From Epichloe hybrida (lineage: Eukaryota; Ascomycota; Sordariomycetes; Hypocreales; Clavicipitaceae): a stretch of DNA of 64,000 nt. The notes beneath the pieces were generated by a model. The model worked only from the letters and a program-made list of their open reading frames with translations. It was not told the DNA's origin and searched no databases. This document shows, in pieces, positions 1-11,490 of the stretch. The number at the start of each line of letters is the position of its first letter. The first letter of the stretch is position 1. The stretch covers positions 4,588,001-4,652,000 of the forward strand of contig JAFEKR010000001.1 of NCBI GenBank assembly GCA_019022495.1, read 5' to 3'. A program made the translations under genes and the position numbers.

Positions 1-1977
1 ACAGTTACTCAAAACGGCGCCATCCGGTCTTTCTCGGATGGGAATACTCCGTAGTTGATGGATTTCTCTTTGGAACGCGTCACATGGTCTTTCTACCGAA
101 CAAGAGGGAAAATCCCATATCTGAGCAATAGTATAACCATGGTCGGTCACCAAGACTGTTACATGGCCTGAGCTCGGGCATCAGGGGATCTGGTGAATCC
201 CCCATGTTTCCATTCATTACCTAGGTAGTGGTACGCAGCATGAGCTGAAATCTTCAGTTGAAAGAAAATAGAACAGACAGAAAGAAAAAAAAATATACGC
301 TCCTCCTCCGGACCTCTAGATGTAGTTGGTAGGGCGGGATATCCGCTTCCGTCTGACATACATGTCCATCCGGGCGGGCTCTTCTGTCGCAGACTCCTCT
401 GTGTTTACTTGAACCCTTGTTCCTACATGTACATTACATTTAGCGTCTTAGATTCACGTTTTCCCTTGCCGCAGGGTGGACTGACCCAGGGATAACCAAC
501 ACCCCGGGACTTTTGCGCGCGCAGGACTACATTGCCGTTTTCTAACTACATATGTGCTCGGTGTAACATTCTGGACTCTCACTCCTCCACTTGGGACTCC
601 AGACCGCTGAGCCAGCTGAGCTGCAAAGGTGGATTCATTGCTCCGTACTGTATGTAGAGATGGAGAAGACTATACGGTACTAGTAGGCTTATGTAATAAT
701 ACACAAGTCATTTTGGGGATCGGGTCAGACTTGCATGCCCCCCCGTCTGATCTAACGCGGCTGACAGGCGTAGAATTCGGACACCCCCCCGTCCTTTCGA
801 CGCCCCCCTTCTTGGACCGACAGATGCCCAGACTACATCCATGTAAGGCAGGGGGGTGGGGAGGTCGAGCTTTCGAAAAGACGCCATACCATCACGATAT
901 TCCTCATTGGGACCAAAGAAGCCGGGGTTCTCGTGGAGCGAATCTGACGCAGGTTTGTCTGTGGACTCTGGACTGGGTTTCGGTCCTATTTTAGGAACAG
1001 CAGTAAGCTTGCATGTAAATTTTTTGCGTCCACGATTCCAAGTCAACCTTGTTGTCGCATGAGGGGGTCAAGTTTCCTCATGCCCCCCCGAATTTATCTT
1101 TTTGCCTGCCGAGAAGGTCCCCCCCATCTTGGTCGGGTCCAGATACATACATACGTTGTACGACCCTGATTTGGCATCCGTCAGGGGTCTCGCGATACAC
1201 CGTCGCCGAGTTCACGGTGGCAAGCTTCCCCCCCCCCCTTCTTATCAGAGAGCTGCTTTGTTCAGATTCCGTCCCGGGATCACGCGGCCTGGCCTGACAT
1301 GTCCGGACGTGAACACAGGAAGATGCAGACTTGTTTTACGGGGTGCGACCTTGGCTTGGGAACGAAAACGCAGCGCCTTGCTGGCGAGGTACTTTCCATT
1401 CGCCAACATGCGCGTCGCATGATGCCACTTGTTTGTGGTGGGTGGGTGGAACGAGAAGGCGGCGGTTGAAATCGGAGAGGGCAAAATTGGTTCCCGGGGA
1501 CGATTTTGTCTTCAGCAGCCCGATGGTGTTGCAGGTCGACAAAGGTGCGGATTCTCCTCCCCCAACTTTGTCGGTAGGTCTAGGGTTGACGATTCTAGTC
1601 GACGCGTTCCGCCGTGGGTTATGACTCATGGGACTTGCATCGATTCCGTGGCCCAGTCTTGCAGAACTGGGAATTCATGGACATTGATGCACTTTGAGAA
1701 TTTGACTCGTCCTGAGTCTGCAAGATTGTGAGACTTGGGTTTAGTCTGACCTGAATGGAGTCTTGCGAGGTATGTATGTACATGCTGCGTAGTAGTTCAT
1801 TGCCGAATGGTTGATAGGTTAAGAATACGGATTAGTGCTACAAAAAAGTCTCCCGAGTCCTGCCTTTATGATTCGGGTTGTCCCCCATCGTGCCAAGAAG
1901 AAGAAGACATGGTCAGTTGAGGCAAAAAACTAAAATTTGCTATTGAGTTATTACAACAACATCAATAGATCAACGAG
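1..1977. other. Intergenic stretch, no supported gene
   Basis: Several overlapping open frames of 60-120 codons lie on both strands between 629 and 1731, but none shows a recognisable domain, a convincing splice pattern or a signal peptide. The stretch has many runs of seven or more C (near 739, 785, 1085, 1130, 1229). A TACTCCGTA word lies at 45-53 and a TACGGATTAG word at 1826-1835; both words recur elsewhere in the window. I see no gene here. Confidence 0.6.
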
Positions 1978-2051
1978 TGGTTCCGCCCGGGCTCGAACCG
2001 GGGACCTTCTCGGTGTTAACGAGAAATCATGACCAACTAGACCACGGAACC
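1978..2051 (-). tRNA. tRNA-Val (anticodon AAC)
   Basis: On the minus strand a 74-nt cloverleaf can be folded. The acceptor stem GGTTCCG pairs with CGGAACC and is followed by discriminator A. The anticodon stem TCTCG/CGAGA encloses loop TTAACAC, giving anticodon AAC (valine). The T-arm carries GGTTCGAGCC, a good B box, and the D-arm holds the A box. No intron is seen. The 3' CCA is not encoded, as expected in a eukaryote. Confidence 0.93.
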
Positions 2052-2625
2052 AGTTGTCCTTGGTGGATGTTGACAAGTGTGGAACAATTCCAAACTATAA
2101 TAGTTACTCATTTAAGTTCTTCATTCAGACTGATAAACCGACGATGAGAAAGAAGTGATGCAGATTTGCCCCGTACCCTGTACCTAACTTCGTTGTATTC
2201 GCACTCCTGCAATGTGAAGTAGGGCCCGTCGAGTATATGCCGGAACAAAAAGCAATTTACACAATTTACATGTAATGATGTAGTTGCAGTCGTAATTACC
2301 GCAATCACAATCACAATTAATTACATAGAACTTTCCAAGGGAGAGGGCGGACACCAGAGGGAGAAAGTGGCGCGTGGCCCACGATCTGGGATCGAGCGAG
2401 CAAGTTTTGCACTAATTGGCAAGATAATCGAGTGGTATTTGTTCATCCATGTGCCCAACAAGAGTAAGAGTCACTTGTTCCACTCAACTCCATGCACCCC
2501 AACAACTCCACACAAACGGAAGCATCACACACCAAAAAAACGCCTTGTCTCCATGTCTACCATACATTCCCTTTAACCCCGGACCAGATGAGAATAAAAA
2601 AAACAGGTTTAACAAGAATAGAGGC
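2052..2625. other. Spacer between tRNA and MFS gene
   Basis: This holds the 5' flank of the tRNA and the probable 3' untranslated region of the minus-strand porter gene. No gene is visible. Confidence 0.5.
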
Positions 2626-4548
2626 TCAGGCGGCGGCCATTTCAATCTTCTTGCCCTTGACCGAGTTCCACGGAACGAGGGCGGCGCCGATGATGGACAG
2701 AGCCGCCATGGCAGCCGACACGTAAAACGTCCTGGTGACGGCGCCGTTGTACGCCGCGAGGACAGCAGGCAGGTGCTGCTCGGCAACCAGGCTCTGGACC
2801 TCGGTGGCGCCCACGGTCACGACGCTCGCGGGGTCCAGGCCGGCAATGTTGGCGCCGGCAATGTTGGACACGAGCTTGTTCTGGAAGACGTTCTGGGCGA
2901 CGCAGATGAAGAGGGCGCCGCCGAGGGTCTGGGAGAAGATGATGATGGCGGTGCCGATGGCGACGTCGGAGGCGTCGAGGGAGGCCTGGACGGCCACCAT
3001 GGTCTGCTGCATTCCCAGACCGACGCCGATGCCAAAGATGATCTGGTAGCCGATCCAGCGGGCGGGGCCGGTGTCGACGGTGAACGTCGACAGCAGGCCG
3101 GCGCCGACGGACATGAGGACGGTGGAGAGCACCATGAAGGGCGCGTAGTATCCGATGGTGGTGACGAGTCCGCCGGAGACGAGGGAGAAGATGACGAGGG
3201 ACAGAATCATGGGCAGGTTCTTGATGCCGGACTGGATGGCAGAGGTGCCCTGCACGGCCTGGAACCAGATGGGAAGCTGCATTGGCAGGATTGGTTAGTT
3301 TTCCACCGAAACTCTCCCTCTCTCCTCTGTCTCTTTACAAGGGGGGGTTGGAAACTCAAAAAAAAAAAAAAAAAAAGGCACATACGTAGTATACCATGAC
3401 GAAAAAGGCGGCCCCCAAGCAAGCACCAAAGACGGCGCAAGTCCACACGGTCCTGTCGAGGAAGATCCTGGGGGGCACAGTGGCCTTCTCCTTGAGCCAA
3501 GCCTGCACGGCGAGGAAGCCGATGATGAGGAGCGCAAAGACGACGAACAAGGCGATGATGCGGCCGTTCCCCCAGGAATACCTGGTGCCCCCCCACTGCA
3601 GAGCCAGCAGCAGAGACACGACGCCGGGGATGAACAGCAAGGTGCCCAGCAGGTCGAACGAGCGCATCTGGTCCACCAGGGTCGTCGACTTCATCTTCCT
3701 CTCGGCCACGCCGGGCTCGGGCAGTTTCAGGAAGGCCATGATGAAGAGCACCGTCACGGCCCCGAAGGGGAGGTTGATGTAGAAGCACCACCTCCACGTG
3801 AGATGGTCGGTGAAGGCGCCGCCCATCAGGGGACCGGCGACGGACGCGATGCCGTACATGGAGCCGATGACGCCCATGAACATGGGACGTTGACGCAGCG
3901 GAACACTCCGGTTGATGATGAGCAGCGCGCCCGAGAAGACGCCGGCGGCGCCGAGACCCGCAACGGCCCGGCCGAGGATCAGGCCCACCGAGTTGGGGGT
4001 GGCGCCGCAGACGAGGGATCCGAGCTCGAAGAGGAAGATGGCGAACAGGTACACCCATTTCACCGAGTAGAACGTGTACAGCCTGCCGAATATGAGCTGC
4101 ACCGCGCACGTGGTGAGCAGGTAGGCGGAGCCGTACCACCCAACATCCTCGAGGGCCTTGAACTGATCTGTGATTCGGGGAATGGCAGTCGCGATGATGG
4201 TGTTGTCCTGGAGGGAAAAGAAGAAGGGCAAAAAAAACCCCCCAAAGTTACATGTTATTCATTGTAAAGCGCCACCTGTTGTTGGCTTGATTTGCCAAAA
4301 GTTGAACTTACCAGTGCCATGCAAAAGACGGACAGGCAAAGTGCCATGGTGATGAGTCCCAGCCTCCACGAAGCAGGATACTCCTTGTCCTCTTCCCCGT
4401 CTGTCACGGACCCCAAAACCTCTGTGCCTTTCTTCTCGGATAGATCCGTCATGTGATCAGCCTGCGGGATCGCGGCGCCCCCCTCGTGTCCAGTGTGCCC
4501 GGAGCACCCGGAGGTGAACTCGGGGGTAGAGCTCGCCGGGACGACCAT
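2626..4548 (-). CDS. MFS multidrug efflux porter, DHA14 family (14 TM)
   Basis: Predicted proton-driven exporter of drugs or toxic metabolites in the plasma membrane. Three exons join in frame: 4548-4312, 4207-3386 and 3276-2626, giving 569 residues, a normal family length. The first join creates [14 protein letters not shown] right after the first membrane segment, the hallmark of fungal DHA14 porters. [11 protein letters not shown] lies near residue 158 and the antiporter motif ([12 protein letters not shown]) near 198-209; the second join creates [12 protein letters not shown]. The start is the first Met of a hydrophilic N-terminal tail of about 57 residues with possible PEST-like acidic stretches. 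Intron 2 holds an 18-A tract on the plus strand. The neighbour is a secreted multicopper oxidase transcribed the same way, but nothing in the sequence proves a cluster. Substrate cannot be deduced. Confidence 0.9.
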
Positions 4549-5209
4549 CGTGGCGGTTTGATCGGAGACCTGGGATCGGGGATCGGGGATTCCGGGGCAA
4601 GTCGCACTCGGAAATTGTGTAGAGTTGTGGGAATTCACCCCCCCCCTGAGGCCGCTCGTTAGAGAAAGATGGAATACAAAGAGCAAGTCGGAATTGGAAT
4701 ATTGGCCATCGGGTGCGAGAGCAACAGAAACAAGCCGGGAAACAGGAAAACACAAAGAACCCAGCGCCCTTCGCAGACATTAAGTACTCCGTCACCAACG
4801 AATCAATTACAATATGTCTGTCTGGTTTTTTTTTTTTTTTTGTTCTTCCCTGCTTCTGCCTGGCCAACCGGACGAAACCCGTCGCAAATTGGACGAGCGC
4901 AAAAGATCCGGCCGACGGATTTACCGTGAGTAGATTCAGGCGCTGCTAATTAATTGCCTGTTGCGGACTCGCGGCCTTTCTGAGGGGCCGGGGGGGGGGT
5001 TTTATTTTTTATTTTCTTTCTGCTGACGGGCTTGGAAGGGCTGAAAAGTCTAGTGACTCACTTCTTGTCATAGCGGCAACGGCATACCATGCAATGCGTA
5101 CTCCGCCGGAACCTCGTCCGCCATGCTGGGGGGTACTGGCGAGTGAGTCAGCGATTTGGGTTTGAAAATCCACGTGTTTGCCGTGGGTTGGGAAAGGGAA
5201 GGGGGGGTC

Positions 5210-5241
<32 letters not shown>

Positions 5242-5960
5242 CTTTTGTTCTTTCTTCTTCTTTTCTTCTTCTTTCTCCATGGAACACCCCCTGCCCCTTG
5301 TGTGTGCGCCGGGGTCATCCATCTTTGGAGGAAAATATTGACTTGCAATCCGTACGGAGTGCGTGTTCTGCCGAGTCCGAATGGCAAAGCTGAGCTGACA
5401 GGAAGGACAGGCTGATACCTCCCCGCAGTACGAAACACGGAGTCGTATTCCAATGTACATGGCCCACTGAATTATTCCATGTACAAATCTACATGACAGG
5501 GGTAATGGGGGAATGGGTGTTGGCAGGGAGATAAAGGGGCTATGTACATATGTACGGATTAGGGGCCAGGATGAATACATGTAGGTCCCTTGACTCGGCG
5601 CCCGGTCACGTACATGTAGATTTTGTAAAATTCCAACACACGCATTAGTATGCAACGCGCTCGTCCTTGGGCCAGCCGACAGATATTCACGTCCTTTAAA
5701 ACGTGAAACCCCCCTATGAAATGATGCAAAGAATGAGATGTGAGATTATTGACTACCTGGGAAATCTATTAGGAAGGGAAAGGAAGGAAGCTCCATATAG
5801 GCTCCCAGATCTATCAACGACGAAAAAAAAAAAAAAAAAAAAAAAAGAGCCTGATCGATAGAAAGGATCGATATTACGGGATGCTGCAGCAACAAAGGAA
5901 AAGTGATTGATGCCCAAAACGTGATATCCCTCCCGCCTTTCCCTGTGGACACCAGCAAGT
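4549..5960. other. Intergenic: porter promoter and oxidase 3' flank
   Basis: No supported gene. It holds the promoter of the minus-strand porter, long T tracts (4828-4842) and A tracts (5823-5846), a heptamer repeat at 5210-5241, and a cluster of ACATG/TGTACAT-type words between about 5450 and 5620, including the palindrome TACATGTA. A TACGGATTAG word lies at 5553-5562. Confidence 0.5.
5210..5241. repeat. Heptamer microsatellite CGGGATG
   Basis: Four full copies of CGGGATG follow each other with no change, then a partial copy. It lies in non-coding DNA between the porter and the oxidase. Confidence 0.9.
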
Positions 5961-8029
5961 TCAAGTCAGGTACTCGGCCGGGATTGTCGGCCAAGCATCT
6001 GTACCATCCAATATGACCATGACCATACCGCCCATCATGTGGTTGGCGATGTGACAGTGCATCAACCAGGCGCCGGCATTCGTCACATGATACCGCATCA
6101 CAGCCCAGCCGACGTCTTGTCCGGTGGGCGGTGAGGGCACAGTGTCTTTCCTGGGAGGGTTCACCAAGTTGAAGTTCTCGGGCACCTCCTTGATTGCGTC
6201 CTCGACCGACTTCCAGCGGAAATTCCCCTTGCCGCGGCCAATGTAGAACATCTTTACACCGTGCTTGTGTATGGTATGAGACGGCATGTTGAGGACGGAC
6301 GCGAAGATCACCAGGTCGACCCACATGCCATACTTGGTCACGATGGTGACGTTGTCGTGGTTTGCAATGGTGGCAGCTGGGTCGAACAGCGCCGGAGGTA
6401 TCTCTTGTTCCAACGTCGCTGGGTTCAAGCTCGTGGTGTTCAAGGCCCAGGTGTACGTGTTGCCAATGAATCTCATGTTCAAAATGTGCGTCGCGTCGGC
6501 CTTTTGCGCCATCTGCTGCGGCGGAAACGGATAAGCAACCGTCTGGTCGAAGAAGGACACATCGTTTGACAATGGATTACCGAGGATGTCGATCCATTGT
6601 CGGGGGCTTTCGTCGTCTCCCGTAGTCGCTCCGGGGACTTTGAGAATCGCGTTCCCGATGAGGGTTTGCACCGCGCTCGCGGAATGACATCGGATCTTGA
6701 ATCGCCCGGCTCGCTCTACCTTGACGAGCACCGAGTATCGGCTCCCGTTCTCTACTGACAGGGCTTGGACCTTCTGAGGCTCAATGTACGCCCCGTCCAA
6801 GGAATACACCCACATGTCGTGGCCGTCGATGGCGACAATGCCGTTGATGAAGTTTATTCCACCAACGATGTCGATGGCGACCCACGAATTCGTCGATGGC
6901 TTTGGCGCCTTGACGACCTCCATCGAGCCTTTGGTCTCTTTGCATCCTTCGAAGATGCCCGCGGGCATGGCGCTCGCTTTGTAATCCGTGGCATTGCCCC
7001 CGAGAGCGGCCATGATGCCGGCAGGAATGCAACTTTGTTCAGCGATTCGTCAGTGGGAGAGAGGAAAAAGGAGAGACGGAGAGGGAGAGAGGCAGAGAGA
7101 GGCAGAGAGAGGCAGAGATCATCTTGAGCATTCGCACACGCGCACACAAGTTCAGGCTTACCCCTTGTCGGTCAGCTTCGCGCCCGGGACCAAAGCTAGC
7201 CCTGCCTTCTGGAAAGGACTCAGATGGGACATCAGCTCTTGTTCGGGCAGACAATTCACGCGTCCCTTGCCGTTGAAGAGAATGGAGTCATAGCAAATTA
7301 TTTCCACGCCAGCCCTGGGCGTGATATCCCGCTTCTGCTCCGATGTTATGTGCAGGAAATCATACAATATGAGCGGGTGGACATGTCTCTCCGCACGCTC
7401 CATGGCTCGGACAGAGGCAGCATCGTCCGAGATGAGGTGGAAAGGCTTCGGGTCGTGTCGCCGGGGGTGTATCACGATTGCGCCGTACAGGCCATCTTCG
7501 ATCTGGCCCCTGGAATGCGAGTGCCACCAGTAGCTCCCGTACTGCAGTACTTGGTACCGGTAGGTGAAGCTACACCCAGGAGCTATCGCGTACTGCGTGA
7601 CGCCCGGCACACCGTCAGACCAAGGTGTGCCCTGCATCTCGATCCCTTTTTCGACCATGACGTTAGTTTTGGCTTCTCGTACATTCTCGTACACACATGA
7701 CGATGAAGCATGAAGCAAAGAACATGACATGCTAGTTTAGTCCCGACTCCCGACCACCTACCATGATAGTGCAACGAAGTGTTGAACGGCGACTTGTTAT
7801 GCACATTCACCACAACCCAATCATCTTGCTCAACCTTGATCACCGGCCCCGGAGACTTGCCGTTTACCAAGAACATGTCTCTACTGAATCCATCGGGCGC
7901 ATATTTCTCCCAAGTGATGGTGAAATCGAACACTCTGGTCTTGGTCCTGTTCCCCCCGAAGGAGCTGGACGGCGCTGCCCGGGCTCCCGCGAAGAGAGCG
8001 AGAGCTAGGCACAGCAGCGGCAGCATCAT
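5961..8029 (-). CDS. Secreted multicopper oxidase (laccase / ascorbate-oxidase-like)
   Basis: Oxidises phenolic or similar substrates with reduction of oxygen to water, probably outside the cell. Exons 8029-7762, 7645-7162 and 7032-5961 give 607 residues. A signal peptide (MMLPLLCLALALFAGARA) opens the protein. All copper motifs are visible: HYHG at about 87-90, formed across the first join; HSHSRGQ at 131-137; HTIHKHG in the third domain; and HCHIANHMMGGM at 576-587. The GIEMQGTPWSDG segment after the first motif is typical of ascomycete oxidases in the ascorbate-oxidase-like group. The residue ten after the type-1 copper Cys is Met, which in this family goes with a lower redox potential. 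Two in-frame Met codons open the ORF (8029 and 8026). A substrate such as pigment precursor or phenol is not decidable. Confidence 0.93.
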
Positions 8030-8776
8030 GTGTAATAGTCGTGGCGTGGTATGAATGCCGGGATATGATGCTCAATGCGTATTAAAGTAAGAAAAAATAA
8101 AAATAAGGGACGACGATGGCACCCTTTTTAAGCAAAAACAAACAAACCCGGCTTCATCATGCGGCCACGGTGTTGGTCATCGCGTGCAACACGCATCAAC
8201 CATGTAATTCGTAGTGCGTACTATAGATAGTACCGGCGAGGCATGCTCCCTTCCCAATCTTCCTTCGTCTCCACCTCATTGTTGGTTGACGCCTGTAATA
8301 AGCCAGCACATGATCGTCTGCCGGTGATTCCATTGCACAAGACAGGGGGAAATCAAGCCAATTAGCCGTGCGTGATCCTGGAAACAAGGCAGGATTGGGA
8401 GATGAGTTCACATAGGGAAAAGAAATGCACCGTCTGGTTGCGATCAATATCCCTGTGTATTTTCTTTATAACTCTCGACTTATAGCTGGCCTACGCGTCA
8501 CCAGATGCAGCTCATGACACTAATGGGGAGGGATTTAAAAATATCTTACTCGGTTATACGGAAGAGCAAAGTACTCCGTAAAAAGCAACATGCCATGCCC
8601 ATCTTTGTCAAGGATGACCAATTACTTTACGAGATGCAGGCGGGTACGTACCGGGATTTCCGAACGGGGGGTACTCCGTACAATCCCCGTACTCCGTACT
8701 TCCTTTCTTAGAAGCGTTTGCGTACGTCTTCTCATTCTGTGCCATGTACGGAGTACTGCTGCATGACATGGAGGCA
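8030..8776. other. Promoter region of the multicopper oxidase
   Basis: No gene is seen. It is the upstream region of the oxidase and the 3' flank of the phosphatase gene. Its right part (8572-8755) carries four TACTCCGTA words, three on plus and one on minus, described separately. Confidence 0.55.
8572..8755. promoter_or_regulatory. Cluster of four TACTCCGTA words
   Basis: Exact copies lie at 8572-8580, 8672-8680 and 8690-8698, and on the minus strand at 8747-8755. The chance expectation for a 9-mer in 64 kb on both strands is about 0.5. The cluster is about 550-720 bp upstream of the oxidase start. Whether it is a regulatory site or a mobile-repeat footprint is unknown. Confidence 0.4.
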
Positions 8777-9574
8777 TCAGCTCATGTTTCGCATCCGGTC
8801 GATGCCGGGGCATTTCTCGGAGACGATATCCGAAATCCGGGAGTACGGGAATGGGTCGATCCAAATTCGGTCGAATCGATCACGGGGATAGTCGGGCGCT
8901 TTCTCTGCGCCCAGTATCTCGGCAAGCTCGGCAAGCATCTTGTGTTCCCAGCTATTTCATTGTTGAATCAAAAGTCAGAAGAACCCACAATGATGATGTG
9001 AGATGACCTGTCCTGCAATCATGCCCAGAGAATGACTCATGAGGGTTCTCTCCCAACACCAAGACCGAGGGGAAGGGGGGACGGAAACTCTTTCATGTGA
9101 CAATGTAAAAATACATGGCGCTTACCAGATGAGGATGTTACCAGGCCCCTTGTACTTGTTGACAACCTTCTTGACGCACTTGGCGTCATCGCGGCCGCAC
9201 GACGTATCGACTGTCAGGCCGAGATCCTTGGCTACCGGCTCAACCGTATCGTACGGTCGTTTTCTCTTGCCGTCTTTTGTTTGCGGGAGAAAGGAAAAAA
9301 AAAAAAAGCCACGTCTTAGCATTTTGTGATTTTGGCAGCATTTCAAGTCTCTCATCTTACTTGGCTTGTACGCCTGAGCCATGACATGGCCGACGTTGTA
9401 GTTGGAGCCGCGTCCAAAGACACGTCGCAGGCATTGCGCGCGCTGTTTGCCCTGCGCACTCAGGCCTGTCTGGTCGCGGTCGTCGGGTTTCTCGCCGTGG
9501 CGGATGAAGAAGACGACGGGCTCTGCCGCAACGAGGCCGGCCGCCCACAAGGCAGCAAAATACGCAAACTTCAT
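8777..9574 (-). CDS. Secreted histidine phosphatase (phosphoglycerate-mutase-like)
   Basis: Predicted extracytoplasmic phosphohydrolase of the histidine phosphatase superfamily. Exons 9574-9361, 9273-9126 and 8951-8777 join in frame to give 178 residues. The signal peptide MKFAYFAALWAAGLVAA is followed at once by VVFFIRHGEKP, holding the catalytic RHG motif. The first join makes AYKPNGKRKRPYDTVEP, a conserved block in fungal members, and the second makes NILICWEHKMLAEL, holding the late catalytic His. The last exon also reads cleanly through IWIDPFPYSRISD to a TGA. Short proteins of this group occur in many ascomycetes, but their substrate is not known to me. The ATG at 9574 is preferred over an upstream in-frame ATG because it opens a clean signal peptide; the upstream extension is encoded by a hexamer repeat. 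Confidence 0.88.
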
Positions 9575-9600
9575 CGTATGTTGGAGTCTTGTCAACCCAA

Positions 9601-9661
9601 GATGCGGATGCAAATGCAGATGCAAATGCAGATGCAGATGTAGATGCGGATGCGGATGCAG
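9601..9661. repeat. Hexamer microsatellite GATGCA/GATGCG
   Basis: About ten imperfect copies of GATGCR/AATGCA lie immediately upstream of the phosphatase start codon, so probably in its 5' leader. Read on the minus strand the repeat would encode alternating His and Leu, giving an artificial N-terminal extension. Confidence 0.85.
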
Positions 9662-9672
9662 GACTAAAGGTT

Positions 9673-9716
9673 GCTTCGCTCCTGCTTCACTCCTGCCTCG
9701 CTCCTGCTTCGCTCCT
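9673..9716. repeat. Four copies of an 11-bp unit (GCTTCGCTCCT)
   Basis: Four adjacent 11-bp units differ from each other only by C/T or G/A changes. They lie next to the hexamer repeat, upstream of the phosphatase gene. Confidence 0.85.
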
Positions 9717-11052
9717 GCCTTTGGGGTCCGGCCGTCACTTGTGTAACTAATTTCGTTGCTAGAAGCTTACTTGCGCATCCAAGAAGCTGATCGAACCCGT
9801 TGTCTCAGTTACACACGCCACTTGCGGCTGGTCAGCCAGCCTAAAATTATTCGGGGTAATCTTCAAGCCTTCGGGGTAATCCGAAAGGACATCACCTGCG
9901 CCACCAGTCGTGTCGATCATCTTTTGCTGACGTCTTCTCAGATGCGCGCCCTCACCTTTGGACCGCTGTGGGAGCAGAGAACTAACTAATTCGAAAGTCT
10001 ACCGAATCATCATCTGTCACGACCTCACCCGAGGTTGTCCGTAGCAGCGTGGGTGCAGGTCGTGGCCCGGCCCGGCCCTCGAGCTAGGCACGATTGTCTG
10101 TGCAGACTGGCCAACGTGGACGTCTTCATTATTACCATGACGCTTTAGCCAATCAGCCAGGCGATCGAGGAATGGTAGCGAATCATGGCAAATCTTGCCA
10201 CATAGTCATCTTCGCAAAATAACTTGTGCTGTTGATTGCTTCTCTTCGCTGTTGCTCTTTGTACTGAAATGATTTGCGAGAGATCTCAGCATACAAATCG
10301 ACTTCGTCTTGGGGATTGTTGAGAAGAGGCGACAAGCTCTGATCTGCTAGAGCAAGGGCGTTGATTGTGTATTCCAGAGATTGGAAAACGCATCATGCAG
10401 TCGTCGTCGCCATCATCGAATCGGATTCTGAAGCAGTTATCCAAGGCTGCCTGCATGGCTGTCCCTGTCGATGTTGGGTCGCAATCGCTTCGATGCGGGA
10501 TCGAGGGGCTTCCAGGTCATCATAAGATGCAACAAGCGTTAGGCATTCCTGCGCAACATGGTCGTTTGCAGCGAGTATGTCCGGATTCATGCATGAATTT
10601 AGGGAGCGACGGAAAGAAACGGGGACATATTCCGTATAATTAGATGGTTTTATTCCGACTGGGATTGATTTGCCCCCGTTTCCAATCTGCTGCCCGCCGC
10701 CACTTCCAGAAGTAGTCGATTTATGATGGCTCAGGCATTGTTTGGGATTTTGGCAACGAGCTTGGGCAGTCTTATACCGTCACTTCTGGGGGGTGGACTC
10801 CCATCTCAAACTTGGTCACCTGTTCCCAAGTTCTCCTCCTCATGCAACGCAATATTGCACCCTATATCCCAAGGCAGCTTGCGCAAGCTTGACATGACTC
10901 GCCCTGTGTCGGTATCCCAGAAACTGGTCATTTGCTCAACGTCGTCGAATTGGTCTATTCCTTTCCCTCCACGTACAATATCCACGTACAATATGTACAA
11001 GTTCGGATCCTAGCCCTAAGCACCCCATCGTTCCACTGCCGAATCGAATCGC
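9717..11052. other. Intergenic, no supported gene
   Basis: Only short overlapping open frames (under 100 codons) are present and none is recognisable. It contains the phosphatase promoter and the 3' flank of the NDUFB7 gene. Confidence 0.5.
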
Positions 11053-11490
11053 CTAGTTGGTTCGCTCGCCACCCTTGGACTCCCTCAGCTCGTCCATCTT
11101 GGCCACTCTCTTCTTGAACTCGACGTACTGGCACTTTTCGTAGCCGTGTCTCTCGTCCTGTCCCATCATCAGCCACAGAGTCCTTGCTGTCGTAAAAGAT
11201 ATGCCCCCGTCTGCCGACGCCGACCCCAGCGTTGCCGCGCGTTGGAAGCTGTCAAACTTACCGAGCACTTCCACGGGGCATACCACGTCTCTTTCCGGCA
11301 CTTGTTGAGCGGAATCAGTAGGTGTGCGCAGCTGTCTCTGTAGGCCAGCGGGAGGCGAGCATCGCGCATCTCCTCTCGGGTCGCGGCTGCGCAAAGAGTT
11401 GGGTCAGTGGCTGTACGGACGATTGAGAGTGGTGTCTGGTCAGGAAGTATTCCGCATACCCCGTGTCTCTGCAGCGGCGTCGGAGCCCAT
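11053..11490 (-). CDS. NDUFB7: NADH:ubiquinone oxidoreductase subunit NDUFB7 (B18)
   Basis: Accessory subunit of mitochondrial complex I on the intermembrane-space side. Three exons (11490-11460, 11386-11262 and 11157-11053) give an 86-residue protein, close to the usual length. The tiny first exon encodes MGSDAAAETR, and the join gives RAATREEMRDARLPLAYRDS. Twin CX9C motifs, typical of proteins oxidised by the Mia40 pathway, are complete: C-AHLLIPLNK-C and C-SDERHGYEK-C, the second made by the second join. The C-terminus FKKRVAKMDELRESKGG is the conserved family tail. No cleavable presequence is seen, as expected for this subunit. Splice sites are GTATGC and GTAAGT donors with CAG acceptors. 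Confidence 0.93.

Noticed and set aside
629..1731. Overlapping frames of 68-121 codons on both strands
   Set aside because: No domain, no consistent splice model and mutual overlap; treated as chance.
2449..3399. 316-codon plus-strand frame
   Set aside because: It is antisense to the last exon of the DHA14 porter; composition is a shadow of the coding strand and no domain is seen.
9756..9989. tRNA-like GATCGAACCC word near 9789
   Set aside because: No cloverleaf can be formed around it; the ORF here is also unsupported.
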